Positions 56,701 to 63,867 of a stretch of 64,000 nt of DNA are shown in pieces. Below the pieces are notes generated by a model. The model was not told where the DNA came from. It ran no database searches and saw only the letters and a list, made by a program, of their open reading frames with translations. The stretch is from the NCBI GenBank assembly GCA_017654935.2, contig CM065695.1:37738669-37802668 (forward strand), read 5' to 3'. The DNA is from Phymorhynchus buccinoides (Eukaryota; Mollusca; Gastropoda; Neogastropoda; Raphitomidae). A program made the translations under genes and the position numbers. Each line of letters starts with the position of its first letter. The stretch's first letter is position 1.

Positions 56701-57461
56701 CCTGAGGGACAGGTTCACACATGAACACAACGCTGACAGTGTGAAAGATGGCCACCACAATGAACACCAGGAACACCTGAGGGACAGGTTCACACATGAA
56801 CACAACGCTGACAGTGTGAAAGATGGCCACAACAATGAACACCTGAAGAACATAGGAAGAGCAAGACGTGGATGGAGTGATGGGGTGGCAGACACCCTAC
56901 AACACCAGGTACTCAGGCTTTAGAGCCAGAGGAAGACCAAGACGTCGATGGAGTGATGGGGTGGCAGACACCCTACAACACCAGGTACTCAGGCTTTAGA
57001 GCCAGAGGAAGACCAAGACGTCGATGGAGTGATGGGGTGGCAGACACCCTACAACACCAGGTACTCAGGCTTTAGAGCCAGAGGAAGACCAAGACGTCGA
57101 TGGAGTGATGGGGTGGCAGATACCCTACAACACCAGGTACTCAGGCTTTAGAGCCAGAGGAAGACCAAGATGTCGATGGAGTGATGGGGTGGCAGACACC
57201 CAGTACAAGCCCACCACTCGACCATGCTCCGGGCCACCCGCCTTGCCGCAGATAGGCAACTATATCTCCCCGCAACACCCTCAAGGGTGTAAGCGGACAG
57301 AAGAAAAGAAGAAGAAGATAGACAGACAGACTTACTCACAGACTGAATGGCAATGGCAGTGACCACTCCCCCGGCCTGGTGGTAAGCCTGGGGAAAGTTC
57401 AGCAGACCGGCCCCCAGAGCGGCATTCACCACCAGAAAGGCTGAGGAAAACCAGGAGGACC
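46855..57461 (-). CDS. SLC38A7: SLC38A7/A8-like amino-acid transporter, gene span without first exon
   Basis: Seven exons join in phase with GT..AG borders: 57340-57461, 53909-54107, 53030-53264, 50659-50716, 49031-49290, 48118-48317 and 46855-47042, giving 420 codons and a TGA. The family is the AAAP/SLC38 fold; SNAT7 exports glutamine and asparagine from lysosomes in mammals. Marks include the TM1 signature VVNAALGAGLLNFPQAY, YCFGTCITFLIIIGDQ, DFLKYASFVGVIGILYVV, VPDICFAYQCHVSIIPIY, YPILLFCGRAAFDCLW and VLGAFIFGLTLSQALIAD, collinear with human SNAT7 (about 462 residues). About 50 N-terminal residues are missing; exon A begins two bases into a codon. A7 and A8 cannot be separated here. Introns carry tandem copies of the edges of exons B and E. 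Confidence 0.92.
47169..47390 (+). mobile_element. piggyBac-like MITE, complete, 222 bp
   Basis: GCCCTCGACTGCCA and TGGCAGTCAAGGGG are inverted, with TTAA at 47165-47168 and 47391-47394. It includes GATGACATCATCAGTGATGT. It lies in the intron before exon G. Confidence 0.85.
47430..47640 (+). repeat. Foldback with TTTCCGTACG / AATAAGTAAAAG arms
   Basis: GAGAATAAGTAAAAGAAAAG and TTCTTTCTTTTACTTATTTA are inverted, with CATGTCCGCTTATTTTTCCT. Related copies lie at 37440-37620 and 63050-63240. Confidence 0.55.
47641..48117 (+). other. Intron sequence between exons G and F
   Basis: GTTGTCAACTTGCATTCTTT and its near-complement near 47998 form a weak inverted repeat. No gene is seen. Confidence 0.4.
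48118..48317 (-). CDS. SLC38A7: SLC38A7-like exon F
   Basis: Acceptor CAAACCAG, donor GTAAAA, 200 nt. It encodes AAFDCLWIAFWKMSEEDVLR, then RRIIVSTVWFAMTLVLAIFI and GVVIQVLGAFAAIFIFIFP. Confidence 0.92.
48318..48714 (+). other. Intron sequence between exons F and E
   Basis: A short tandem duplication (GACAACAGACTTAC and ACAGAGATGCATCATGCTGA, near 48563-48700) and short CA tracts. No gene is seen. Confidence 0.45.
48715..48965 (-). mobile_element. (GAA)n-tailed retroposon family, 5' part
   Basis: AATAGGCCCAGCATGTCCGT, CAAAGGCCGGAGAATGGACC and ACTTCCAGAAGGTGGAGGAA match the 1.4 kb copy; the GAA-tail half is missing. C and G runs follow (48938-48990). Confidence 0.7.
49031..49290 (-). CDS. SLC38A7: SLC38A7-like exon E (TM6-TM8)
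   Basis: Acceptor TTATTACAG, donor GTGTGTGT (inside a short GT tract), 260 nt, phase 0 in and phase 2 out. It encodes CHVSIIPIYSCLENRNLKEF, SLAMVLCVLTYTVTAALGY, LTFGDRITSDILLSFEPD and YPILLFCG. Three decayed copies of its 5' edge lie at 49.7-50.2 kb. Confidence 0.92.
49670..50217 (-). repeat. Three decayed copies of the 5' edge of exon E
   Basis: GGCAGGAGTAGATGGGAATG and TGACGTGGCACTGTGAGA (plus strand) at 49670-49760 reproduce exon E's first ~80 bp and acceptor. Weaker copies at 50004-50076 and 50135-50217 share GAGAATTCTGTCAAGTTTCT, and the third ends GACACTGTCAG. Flanking intron text (TTATGGCAGGACAAACAGAG) is repeated with them. No copy has the exon's donor. Confidence 0.85.
49803..49985 (+). 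mobile_element. Inverted-repeat element, CATATTTTTCGGACTATAAG termini
   Basis: The left end is CATATTTTTCGGACTATAAG and the right TTTACAGTCCGTAAAAGACA. A short relative of 13547-14384, with a long C-run. Confidence 0.6.
50230..50658 (+). other. Intron sequence between exons E and D
   Basis: AT-rich sequence with a T-run at 50320. Nothing recognised. Confidence 0.4.
50659..50716 (-). CDS. SLC38A7: SLC38A7-like exon D (58 nt)
   Basis: Acceptor TGTTTCAG, donor GTATGG. It encodes PDSWIDVFLVVPDICFAYQ, the equivalent of [20 protein letters not shown] in mammals. This microexon was found by homology. Confidence 0.9.
50911..51283 (+). repeat. (CT)n tract, pure then degenerate
   Basis: Pure CT from about 50925 to 51001, then CT interrupted by CC and GT to 51283. 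The Arg/Glu frame on the minus strand is a shadow. Confidence 0.95.
51284..51640 (+). other. Intron sequence between exons D and C, unassigned
   Basis: AAGCCTGCATGAGGCTTTAT (50814) and its near-complement at 51359 flank the CT tract, so the tract may sit inside an inverted-repeat element. No gene is seen. Confidence 0.4.
51645..51870 (+). mobile_element. SINE-like element, copy 2, interrupted
   Basis: AGGTTCCACTGAACTCCACT and GTGACTCAGCAGCAGAGCAG match 42225-42290, but are separated here by a second SINE. Confidence 0.6.
51675..51829 (-). mobile_element. Gastropod-type SINE, copy 3, with 12-bp target duplication
   Basis: CTCCACTAAAGT stands at 51663-51674 and 51830-51841. On the minus strand the element runs CCCCTGAAGTCAGAGTATGG to GGAACGAAAGCAACAAAACA, a retroposed insertion. 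Confidence 0.85.
51871..52369 (+). other. Intron sequence, unassigned
   Basis: CAATCTTCTCTGAATCTTCC and CTGAAGTGGTGA with the following CAGGATGGGT block recur near 8455-8600, so this is probably another dispersed repeat. No gene is seen. Confidence 0.4.
52370..52920 (+). mobile_element. (GAA)n-tailed retroposon, full-length, interrupted
   Basis: GGGATACTGGGGGGGTGTCT to CCTGGGAACGCAGAAGAAGA, with one copy of the internal motif (GAGTTATTGGCCCATTCTCC). It is interrupted at 52649-52864 by a small TIR element. Confidence 0.85.
52649..52864 (+). mobile_element. Small TIR element, CAGGGCTCCCA ends, 6-bp duplication
   Basis: CAGGGCTCCCA and TGGGAGCCCTG are inverted. TTACCC is duplicated at 52643-52648 and 52865-52870. 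CAGGG-type termini are typical of hAT elements; here the duplication is 6 bp. Confidence 0.8.
53030..53264 (-). CDS. SLC38A7: SLC38A7-like exon C (TM4-TM5)
   Basis: Acceptor CCGCACAG, donor GTGAGT, 235 nt, phase 1 in and phase 2 out. It encodes FLFVAKSKYCDESPFYMS, then TIIVTSCLFILPMIFPSRID and ASFVGVIGILYVVGLVTVKY. Confidence 0.92.
53622..53870 (-). repeat. Two copies of the 3' edge of exon B with 5' splice sites
   Basis: On the minus strand CACTTTCCTCGTCATCATTG (53801-53870) and CACTTTCCTCATCATCATTG (53622-53690) repeat the exon's last ~60 bp (GxCITFLxIIGDQWEEC) and its GTAG donor. They are separated by an (AG)n tract (53701-53775). Confidence 0.9.
53909..54107 (-). CDS. SLC38A7: SLC38A7-like exon B (TM2-TM3)
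   Basis: Acceptor GTCCTTCAG, donor GTAGGT, 199 nt, phase 0 in and phase 1 out. It encodes VFLVFIVVAIFTLGYSSD, TYQDTVSSVCGTKAQNC and FGTCITFLIIIGDQWEE. Its 5' 40 bp plus acceptor found the 75-bp array upstream, and its 3' 60 bp plus donor are duplicated twice downstream. The donor two codons later (AG|GTTAAT) is a weaker alternative. Confidence 0.9.
54108..56860 (-). repeat. 75-bp array of exon B 5' edges with 3' splice sites, about 36 copies
   Basis: Each unit (plus strand GTGAAAGATGGCCACCACAA to AACACAACGCTTACA) is the complement of exon B's first ~40 bp, its acceptor (CCTCAG or CTTAG before GTGTTCCTGG) and ~35 bp of intron. A few units (near 54330, 54390 and 56035) are shortened. Units differ by a few substitutions (CACCAC/CACAAC, CTGAGG/CTAAGG). 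The plus-strand frame of 559 codons (54368-56047) is a product of the 75-bp period. Confidence 0.95.
56861..57205 (+). repeat. 76-bp minisatellite, about 4.5 units
   Basis: Unit GTCGATGGAGTGATGGGGTG with GTACTCAGGCTTTAGAGCCA repeats at 76 bp. The plus strand reads RGRPRRRWSDGVADTLQHQ, similar to the C-terminal RGRP..RW.D motif of some LINE ORF2 proteins. It abuts the exon B array. Confidence 0.85.
57340..57461 (-). CDS. SLC38A7: SLC38A7-like exon A (TM1)
   Basis: Acceptor TTTTAACAG, donor GTGAGT, 122 nt, entering in phase 1. It encodes SSWFSSAFLVVNAALGAGLL, then NFPQAYHQAGGVVTAIAIQS, the unwound glycine-rich TM1 and start of TM2. Confidence 0.92.
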
Positions 57462-58305
57462 CTGTTAAAAAAAACACACATAAAAATTAGTTCCATAATA
57501 GAGAGTAAAGGGAGGAGGAGGAGAATCAAGTCGAGGAGGAAGATGGCAATGATGATGATGATGATAAAGATGATGATGATGGTGATGGTTAGGAGGTGGA
57601 AGAATTTGGTGGTGAGGAGGAGGAGGAGGAGGAGAAAGATAATAGCAATAATGAATATGATGATGATGAATAAGAGGGGGAAATGAAAAAAGAGGTGACT
57701 TACAGTTACACCTGTAAATGACTTAAGCAAGTAACAATCCAAACAAACTTTTGCTGAGCCGATTAATAATACAAATAAATTCCCAAATTCTTAACAAAAT
57801 GCTTTAGTCTTTACAAAATTTAAACCAAATCTGTTCACTTTTTGTCAATAATGGTTTGCCGGTAAATAAAACCGGTAGAGATCAAAGAAAAGCTTTTTCA
57901 CAAAGAAAGGCTGGCAATATTCAGAGTCTTTCCAAAAAAGGAGATTATCAAAGATTACCAGAAAGATTAACTTTTCACATTTATTATTAAAATAATAAAG
58001 GGAAAAATGTGAACAATGCTGGAAAACCTTCTAGAGCATTTGTCACATAGCTGACCTGTTTGCTTTGGAGGCCCATGCTGTATCGAAATTTCTATCAAGG
58101 GGGATAACTCCTCTGGCACAGAATTGACACTCAAGTCTGCCATATTGGTTTATTGCTGCTGCTGTTGATGATGATGTTGCTGTTGTTGTTTATTTCAAAT
58201 CACAATGTTTTTTTCAAATGTCTCCACAGAACGCTGGTCAGCATCTGTTTCTTGGTGTTTGTGTCATCATATACCTGTGTACAGAGAATAAAGAACAAAG
58301 AAAGT
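57462..58305 (+). other. Intron upstream of exon A, unassigned
   Basis: ATG/GGA-rich microsatellite-like sequence (57500-57670) and AT-rich sequence. No N-terminal SNAT7 exon was recognised. Confidence 0.4.
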
Positions 58306-58520
58306 TAAACACACACACATACACACACAAACGTGCATACACACACATGGTGACACACACACTCTCACATGGTGACACACACACACACACACATGATAAC
58401 ACACACACATGCACACATGGAGTGACACACACACATGATGACACACACACACATGCGCACATGGAGTGACACGCACACACACACACACACATGGAGTGAC
58501 ACACACACACACACACACAA
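58306..58520 (+). repeat. Interrupted (CA)n minisatellite
   Basis: CA runs alternate with CATGGTGACAC, CATGATGACAC and CATGGAGTGACAC. Confidence 0.9.
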
Positions 58521-58548
58521 TTGGAAAACTTTCCTACGTTTGTTGTCG

Positions 58549-58707
58549 TACCCTGGCTAAAAGACTCCAGGGATCATCCCATCAGCCGAAGCACTTGAAC
58601 ACCATTGCACAAATGCACCAGCTAGGGATGAGAACATTACATGTGTGACCGTTTTTGATTATCATTACCCTGCCACATGGCCAACCACACTCCGACTTCA
58701 GAGGAGC
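58549..58707 (-). mobile_element. Gastropod-type SINE, copy 4
   Basis: Minus strand CTGAAGTCGGAGTGTGGTTG, then CCCTGGAGTCTTTTAGCCAG, close to 45985-46145. Confidence 0.7.
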
Positions 58708-58744
58708 ATCTCTCATCATACTCATATTTTAATGCCTTGAAGTC

Positions 58745-58935
58745 TTTCGAATGAAAAATTGGTGTTTTACATCCTCTTGGTTTGGAACAGACACATATGG
58801 GACATTTGTAGATGCAAAGATGGTGGGAACAATACTGGAGGCAGTGCAACACCAGTAAAGTCCTGATTTTTTAACAATACAGATAGGTGTAGCAGCAACC
58901 ATGCCTCGGCTAAACCTCATCGGCTATGGTACCGC
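58745..58935 (+). repeat. Short dispersed repeat (ACACATATGGGACATT family), copy 3
   Basis: TTTTACATCCTCTTGGTTTG, ACACATATGGGACATT and CAGATAGGTGTAGCAGCAAC, collinear with 13735-13935. Confidence 0.7.
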
Positions 58936-59355
58936 ACCTTGAAGTCTTTCCATTCATCGAGAAGATTTTGGACTTGTCATCCAGTGATCCACCTATAAAA
59001 AAAAAAAGTGAACTGCAAAAAGGTGGTGAAAGCGGTTGTCAAGTGAAAGAAGAAGATGATTATTAGCTTCCACCTGCCATATGATTGCACAAAATGAGGG
59101 CAGAACTGGCCACAGCCAGACTCGTGTCCCAATTCAAGATATCTTTCATTCAAGGTATGATCATGTGATAACATAAATAGGTTGAACATTTTTTTAAACA
59201 TATTTGTTTACATTGTTGGGTGTGCTGAAAGGGGTTATTACTTCTACATTTATAAATATATTGTCATCATGCCTAATCTTTAATTAAGCAAATGGCCACC
59301 TTCCTTCTGTCTCTTACGACTGTCTCGGTTTAAAAGTTTAAAATTACTGAAGGGG
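58936..59355 (+). other. Unassigned sequence
   Basis: No gene or element recognised; AT-rich. Confidence 0.4.
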
Positions 59356-59359
59356 AGGC

Positions 59360-59990
59360 TAAACTTTAGGAGTTTGTCGGAGTAGCGTTACCCGAATATG
59401 GCAACATTATCTGGGCTCCAAAATTTAAGTACCAGTCAATAGCAATTGAAAGGGTGCAGCGTAGAGCTACAAAACTTGTTAAAGCATGCAAAATCATGGA
59501 TTATTACCACAGATTACAGTACCTTAATTTATTTTCACTTAAAGGAAGGAGAACAAGGGGAGATCTTATAGAAACTTATAAAATATTCAACAATCATGTG
59601 GATTTGTCCTGGAGTAATTTCTTTTCATCTCCTCAATACAATATGACTAGAAACGCCTGTGGGAAAGTTTTTGTTAAAAGATATAATACTAACATAAGAA
59701 AAAATTGTTTTGGTAACAGAATTACTAACATGTGGAACGAATTGCCTACTGACGTAAAATGTGCACCTCATACTAATATGTTTAAAAATCGTCTGGATAC
59801 ATTACCAAAATTTTTAGAAGTTTTTAGAAGCTATGACGAATAATGATTTATGAGGAAAATTTATGCCGCATCAACCTTGACCAATAAGATACATTTACCA
59901 GAAAAATCATAAAAGATGGGACTGTTTGGAAAAGCCTTACGGCTTGTTTTGTCCCTACCTACCTACCTACCTACCTACCTAAAGTGACAA
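59360..59990 (+). pseudogene. LINE C-terminal remnant with 3' end and (ACCT)n tail
   Basis: [38 protein letters not shown] and [18 protein letters not shown] form an intact 129-codon C-terminal frame ending at a stop codon. The 3'UTR follows with AAAGATGGGACTG, AAAAGCCTTACGGCTTG, TTGTCCC and about seven ACCT repeats. The 5' side is truncated near 59360. Confidence 0.85.
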
Positions 59991-60440
59991 AGTCCATGAT
60001 AGTAGTAGACTGTAGTAGTAGTAGTTCAATCATCACTTATAAAATCAGTCACACACTAAAGTGAGTGAAGAGTTATAATTTCCCTTAGACTGAAAGGAAA
60101 ATTCTTCATAGTTTTGCAATCACAGGCTATTTAAGATGACGTGAAACAAATTCACCTCACAGCTGAGACTCCCAAATAGTCAACAGTCTCTCACAGCAGA
60201 CGCCGGAAGTCATCTGGATAGATTTGATCAGGTGACTTGTTGACTAGTGCATATCAGAAGCACTGATAAAAATTTGAGTTTTATAAAAGAAATACTCTTA
60301 TATCGTTGCATATTCTCTCTGACTTATTTATATATATATTAAAAAATTATCATTGTAATTAAGTGGCGTAATTATGCAAAATAGGCTGCAAAAATTATTA
60401 TCTTTTTATCACTTAGTTTAAACCAATTTCTCCCTCGTCT
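59991..60440 (+). other. Upstream side of the SLC38A7-ZNRF interval
   Basis: Short AGT repeat (60000-60025). A minus-strand ATG at about 60217 opens MTSGVCCERLLTIWESQL and stops, followed by a GTGAAT donor-like site near 60148. This could be a 5'UTR exon of the transporter, but that is a guess. Confidence 0.25.
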
Positions 60441-60448
60441 CAGCCAAC

Positions 60449-60514
60449 CACGTGACTTTTCGACGTCATGTTTGTGTTGGTTCCTTGACGCAAACAAGGA
60501 AGGTAAGATGGCGG
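60449..60514 (+). promoter_or_regulatory. Candidate promoter elements upstream of ZNRF
   Basis: An E-box CACGTG (60449-60454), a CRE-like GACGTCA (60462-60468) and a YY1-type AAGATGGCGG (60505-60514) lie within 66 bp, 120-185 bp before the ZNRF start codon. Motifs are read directly; promoter activity is inferred. Confidence 0.45.
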
Positions 60515-60546
60515 ACTCTTCACAAAGGAAAATCGTGGTCCCATAA
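60508..60546 (+). other. Upstream ORF, 12 codons
   Basis: ATG in AAGATGG context encodes MADSSQRKIVVP then TAA, ending 86 nt before the ZNRF start codon. If transcription starts upstream of it, it could reduce main-frame initiation. Confidence 0.35.
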
Positions 60547-60632
60547 ATCTTGTCAACACATCGCGATCTGGTCATAGGTATCATCCAAGAGGCTACCTTT
60601 CGCCTTCGCAGTCATCAATCTAGGGAAAAATC

Positions 60633-60954
60633 ATGGGCATGAAACTGAGTTCGCAGAATCCACCCCGTTTGAGGACTTATTCTGGCAGTAGTCCTGGGCC
60701 AAGTGGCGCAGCAGACGGACTTGCAGTCGCAAGGAATGGATCTTCAGGCGCAAATAGTGGTGCCAGATCGAGAGCTAGGAGTCTGGGCAATTTTCAGTCC
60801 CCTGGTCATTCATCGGCGTTGTCGATACCATCAGCAAGCGGAGGTGCTAATAGAAGTAATTCGCCAGATTCAGATTCCAGCACTCCAGACGATAGTGTGT
60901 TTGGAAGAGCTTTCACACCCCACTCTCTTCCCGTCCATTTATTCGCCTTACAAG
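60633..60954 (+). CDS. ZNRF1/ZNRF2-like E3 ubiquitin ligase, first coding exon
   Basis: 107 codons plus one base, from an ATG in strong context (ATCATGG, A at -3) to a CAAG|GTAAGC donor. The start MGMKLSS is an N-myristoylation signal (Gly2, Ser6) as in ZNRF1/2. RLRTYSGSSPGPSG, SRARSLGNFQSPGHSSALS and IPSASGG parallel the RTRAYSGS and RSRSLGG..FSIP segments of ZNRF2. TPHSLPVHLF sits where ZNRF2 has the SLPAHLSPH run just before its zinc finger. The rest is Ser/Gly-rich and disordered. ZNRF proteins are membrane-anchored RING ligases with an atypical zinc finger; both fingers would lie in later exons, which I did not find before base 64000. Confidence 0.75.
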
Positions 60955-61407
60955 GTAAGCAGACAGCTTCCCTGGTGCAGTAGAGTTGTGTTTTATGTTG
61001 TTTTTGTGTGTGTGTAAAACGGACCTAACTGTAAGTGTCATGTTCAGAGCTTAACGTTATATTTTCCCCTCCATGTGGGTGATTTTTTTTTTTTTTTTTA
61101 CACCTGTGCTAGTGTGCTATCATGAGTGGCAGAAGAGTGTGCTTGTTCTTTGTCCTCCCTTTGTTTACATTGAACGTTCCGAGATGATAAGCATTATTGC
61201 TCAATATAGCAAAACCGACTAGGAATGAAGAAAGCACTCAAAGTTAGGTAATACAAAACAGTGGTAAATTGTACTGTTAGTGTTACACTTAGGCTATGGC
61301 CTATAAAAATGTTACTGTGTTAGTACCTTTTTTTTCTCTCCTGTTTCTTTTTTTCTTTGGTCACCCCCTAAAGTGTGTGCATTTACTTCTATAAACAGAA
61401 GCTGGCC
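60955..61407 (+). other. ZNRF intron 1, first part
   Basis: A T-run at 61086-61100 and AT-rich sequence. No element recognised. Confidence 0.4.
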
Positions 61408-61653
61408 TGTCGCGTGCACATCTGTCGCTCGTGCAAATCTGTCGCTCGCTACTATCAGAGTGTGTATTTGCGACATTCACAAATTTCACTTTTTCCGTAC
61501 TTGAACCATTTACCTAACCCTAACCCTATCCCTAACCCACGGAAAAAGTGAAATTTGTGGTTCATGCTCAATGTCGCAAAATGCCGCAAATACAGACTCT
61601 CATAGTCATAGGTAGCGAGCTGCAGATTTGCACGAGCGACAGATTTGCACGCT
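61408..61653 (+). mobile_element. Foldback element (TGTCGC family), copy 2, with telomere-like centre
   Basis: TGTCGCTCGTGCAAATCTGT pairs with CAGATTTGCACGAGCGACA-like text on the right. Inner arms share AAAGTGAAATTTGTG. CCTAACCCTAACCCTATCCC lies centrally at 61513-61532. Confidence 0.75.
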
Positions 61654-62390
61654 ACATGGCCACCACCACAGAAGTAGAAGAAGAAGAAGAGAGATTTCTC
61701 AAGTAGCCTTAGCTGACAAGCAGTGAATGGTGAGGGTCACACATGGTCAGTAAGCCAGTGTTGGGTAAGCTGTAAAGAGGTCAAGATTATGCTCTACCCA
61801 GGGCTATGATTTAAGATTGTACTTGCTGTCTGACTGTCAGTCTGATTCAGATAGTGGTGTTTGGTCTGATTTATTGTTTGCCTATTTCACATTTTCAGAG
61901 CTGTTTACAAAGAAAATGGGATGAATTTATAGCAAAGTGACCATGGCATCTCAGTATTTAAAGCTCTGACCCAGTCAAGGATCTTTCACCTTCCATTGCT
62001 TTCACTAGCGCTAGGCCTAGTACACTGACCTGATTCACTCATTCAGTGATTACCGCACACCTTTTACCTTCTATTCACTCTCCCAGACTCAGACTGTCAT
62101 TAACCTATTTTTTGCCTATGTACAGTCCTGCAAAGACTGTCTCTTCTTCAGTCTTCCCCCCTCTCTTAAAGGCACGGCTGGAGTATAAAAAGGAAGGAAG
62201 CAAGGCGACTGACGCCAGTTCGCATCACTGCCGCCGATAGGAGCGTTTCACCCTTCTTTTTTCCCCTATTGTGCGAGAGGGCTTGTCTCGCGCGCCGCCT
62301 CGCATGTGTCGGAGTAGCGTTACCCGATTATATTCAAACTTTAAAGGGTCAAGACAAAAACATGGGCGAAACTCCACCCCATGTTCTGCA
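61654..62390 (+). other. ZNRF intron 1, middle part
   Basis: No exon seen; a GAAGAAGAAG tract lies at 61676. The motif GTCGGAGTAGCGTTACCCGA (62309) also occurs at 59377 beside a LINE fragment, so it is probably repeat-derived. Confidence 0.4.
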
Positions 62391-62393
62391 CAC

Positions 62394-62395
62394 GC

Positions 62396-62443
<48 letters not shown>
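62394..62443 (+). repeat. (CA)n microsatellite
   Basis: About 24 CA units with CG interruptions at the left. Confidence 0.95.
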
Positions 62444-62444
<1 letters not shown>

Positions 62445-63005
62445 AGCATGCATTCTTCCTCTCTGTCTGTAGGGACTACAACTGTGTTAGAGACACACTG
62501 ACCCACCACGATTAAGTCCCTTGTTTTTTTCTGGGTAGCTGTGACCCACATACAAATGCCCTCAACTTCAAATTGAGGCTGCTCTTTAAAAAATGTTTCA
62601 TTTTCAATTTGGGGGCATTTGTATGGGAGTCAAACCTGGTCAAAACAAGATTTCTTACCAGCTATAAAAGGGAAAACCCGTGAAACCCGTGATTTTGACA
62701 CATGATCTGGTGGGTCTTTAATGTGCGGATCATCATTACGATACGTCATCTCACCCCATACTTGAGATTTTAAATTTGGTAAATCTCACACGTGGTTTGA
62801 AATTCTAGAAGGTGATTTGATATGTCTAGTGCATTTAAAATACGTACAATCTCTACATTTTCAGGAACCCTGACATTAGACCTATTTATTTTGTTAATAG
62901 AATTAAAAAGAAAAGCAAGCTTGGGTACGTTTCATAATAGACAGAGCTTGTAAATATTTGTATTGGTCTTTCACAGTTTTAGACATTAGCAGAGTAATAT
63001 GTATA
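62444..63005 (+). other. ZNRF intron 1, last unassigned part
   Basis: CTTCAAATTGAGGCTGCTCT and TTTTCAATTTGGGGGCATTT form a short inverted repeat near 62560-62625. Nothing else recognised. Confidence 0.4.
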
Positions 63006-63364
63006 CAGTGGAATACACTTAACACAAAATTCAGGGGACAGCAAATGTGTGTGTTTACACACATACGCAGAAGTTCTGTACGGAAGCGCTGTAAATAAGT
63101 AAAAGAAAGAAGGAAAAAATAAGCGGACGCGTTTCCGCACGGAAACATACATGTCTGCTTATATTTTCCTTGAACTTTGTTTTACTTATTTACGGCGTTT
63201 CCGTACGGATCTTTCACGTATACATGTGCACATACGTGTGCTAAAGCAGTATTTTGTGTTAAGCATTAAGTTATAATAAAGAGGGGTTTCGTCAGTTCAA
63301 ACAGATTTTTGTGAGTTTACTAATATTTCATGTTATCCAGTTTTGTGTTAAGAGTACTCCACTG
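63006..63364 (+). mobile_element. pogo-like TIR element with a nested foldback
   Basis: CAGTGGAATACACTTAACAC at the left and GTGTTAAGAGTACTCCACTG at the right, flanked by TA. The interior holds a foldback (about 63050-63240) with GTAAATAAGTAAAAGAAAGA and TTTACTTATTTACGGCGTTT arms. Confidence 0.75.
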
Positions 63365-63867
63365 TATAGCACTGTTGTGAAATGAAAACGGAAGTAACAG
63401 ACGAGTTCTTGTGTTCTGTGCCCGTTAGGACACTTAGTTCCGGTTAGAATGAATGAATATTGAGGCTTTACATCCTCTCGACCTGGGAAGGCACATATGG
63501 GACATTAGTAGTTCCGGCTAGAAAATGCTGTAAACACGGCATGGCTGCTCCGTAATTGTAATGGAGGGGTGTTTAATTGCTCAGTTATCAGTTTGAGATT
63601 TAATAATATTAAGTCCTCGTTCATGGGGTTTTTCTTAAAGTGTTTACATTCGTTGACTATAAACAGTTATGTTCTTATTTGTTTACTTGATACGACCACA
63701 TTAATACCCTAAGACTTGAAGACAAGAACAAAATATAGTTGTTGTTTAAGGTAGGTAAATTCCGTTTTTTAATTCTATTTTTGAACCGGAACTACCCCAA
63801 ACAGACTTCAAAACGAGACAGTAGAGAAAGATAACGCCAAAAGACCGAATTATGAGACAGTGCTATA
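63365..63867 (+). mobile_element. Foldback element with TATAGCACTG ends, copy 2
   Basis: TATAGCACTGTTGTGAAATG to GAGACAGTGCTATA, sharing its interior with 13660-14315. It inserts exactly at the right TA of the pogo-like element. Confidence 0.75.

Noticed and set aside
46855..57461. Firm assignment as SLC38A7 rather than SLC38A8
   Set aside because: The two paralogues are similar and invertebrate genes may predate their split. The symbol is a best guess and the family level is the safe call.
60372..60584. First exon of the SLC38A7-like gene on the minus strand
   Set aside because: The 70-codon frame has no SNAT-like N-terminus and no donor in the required phase 1. It overlaps the putative ZNRF promoter.
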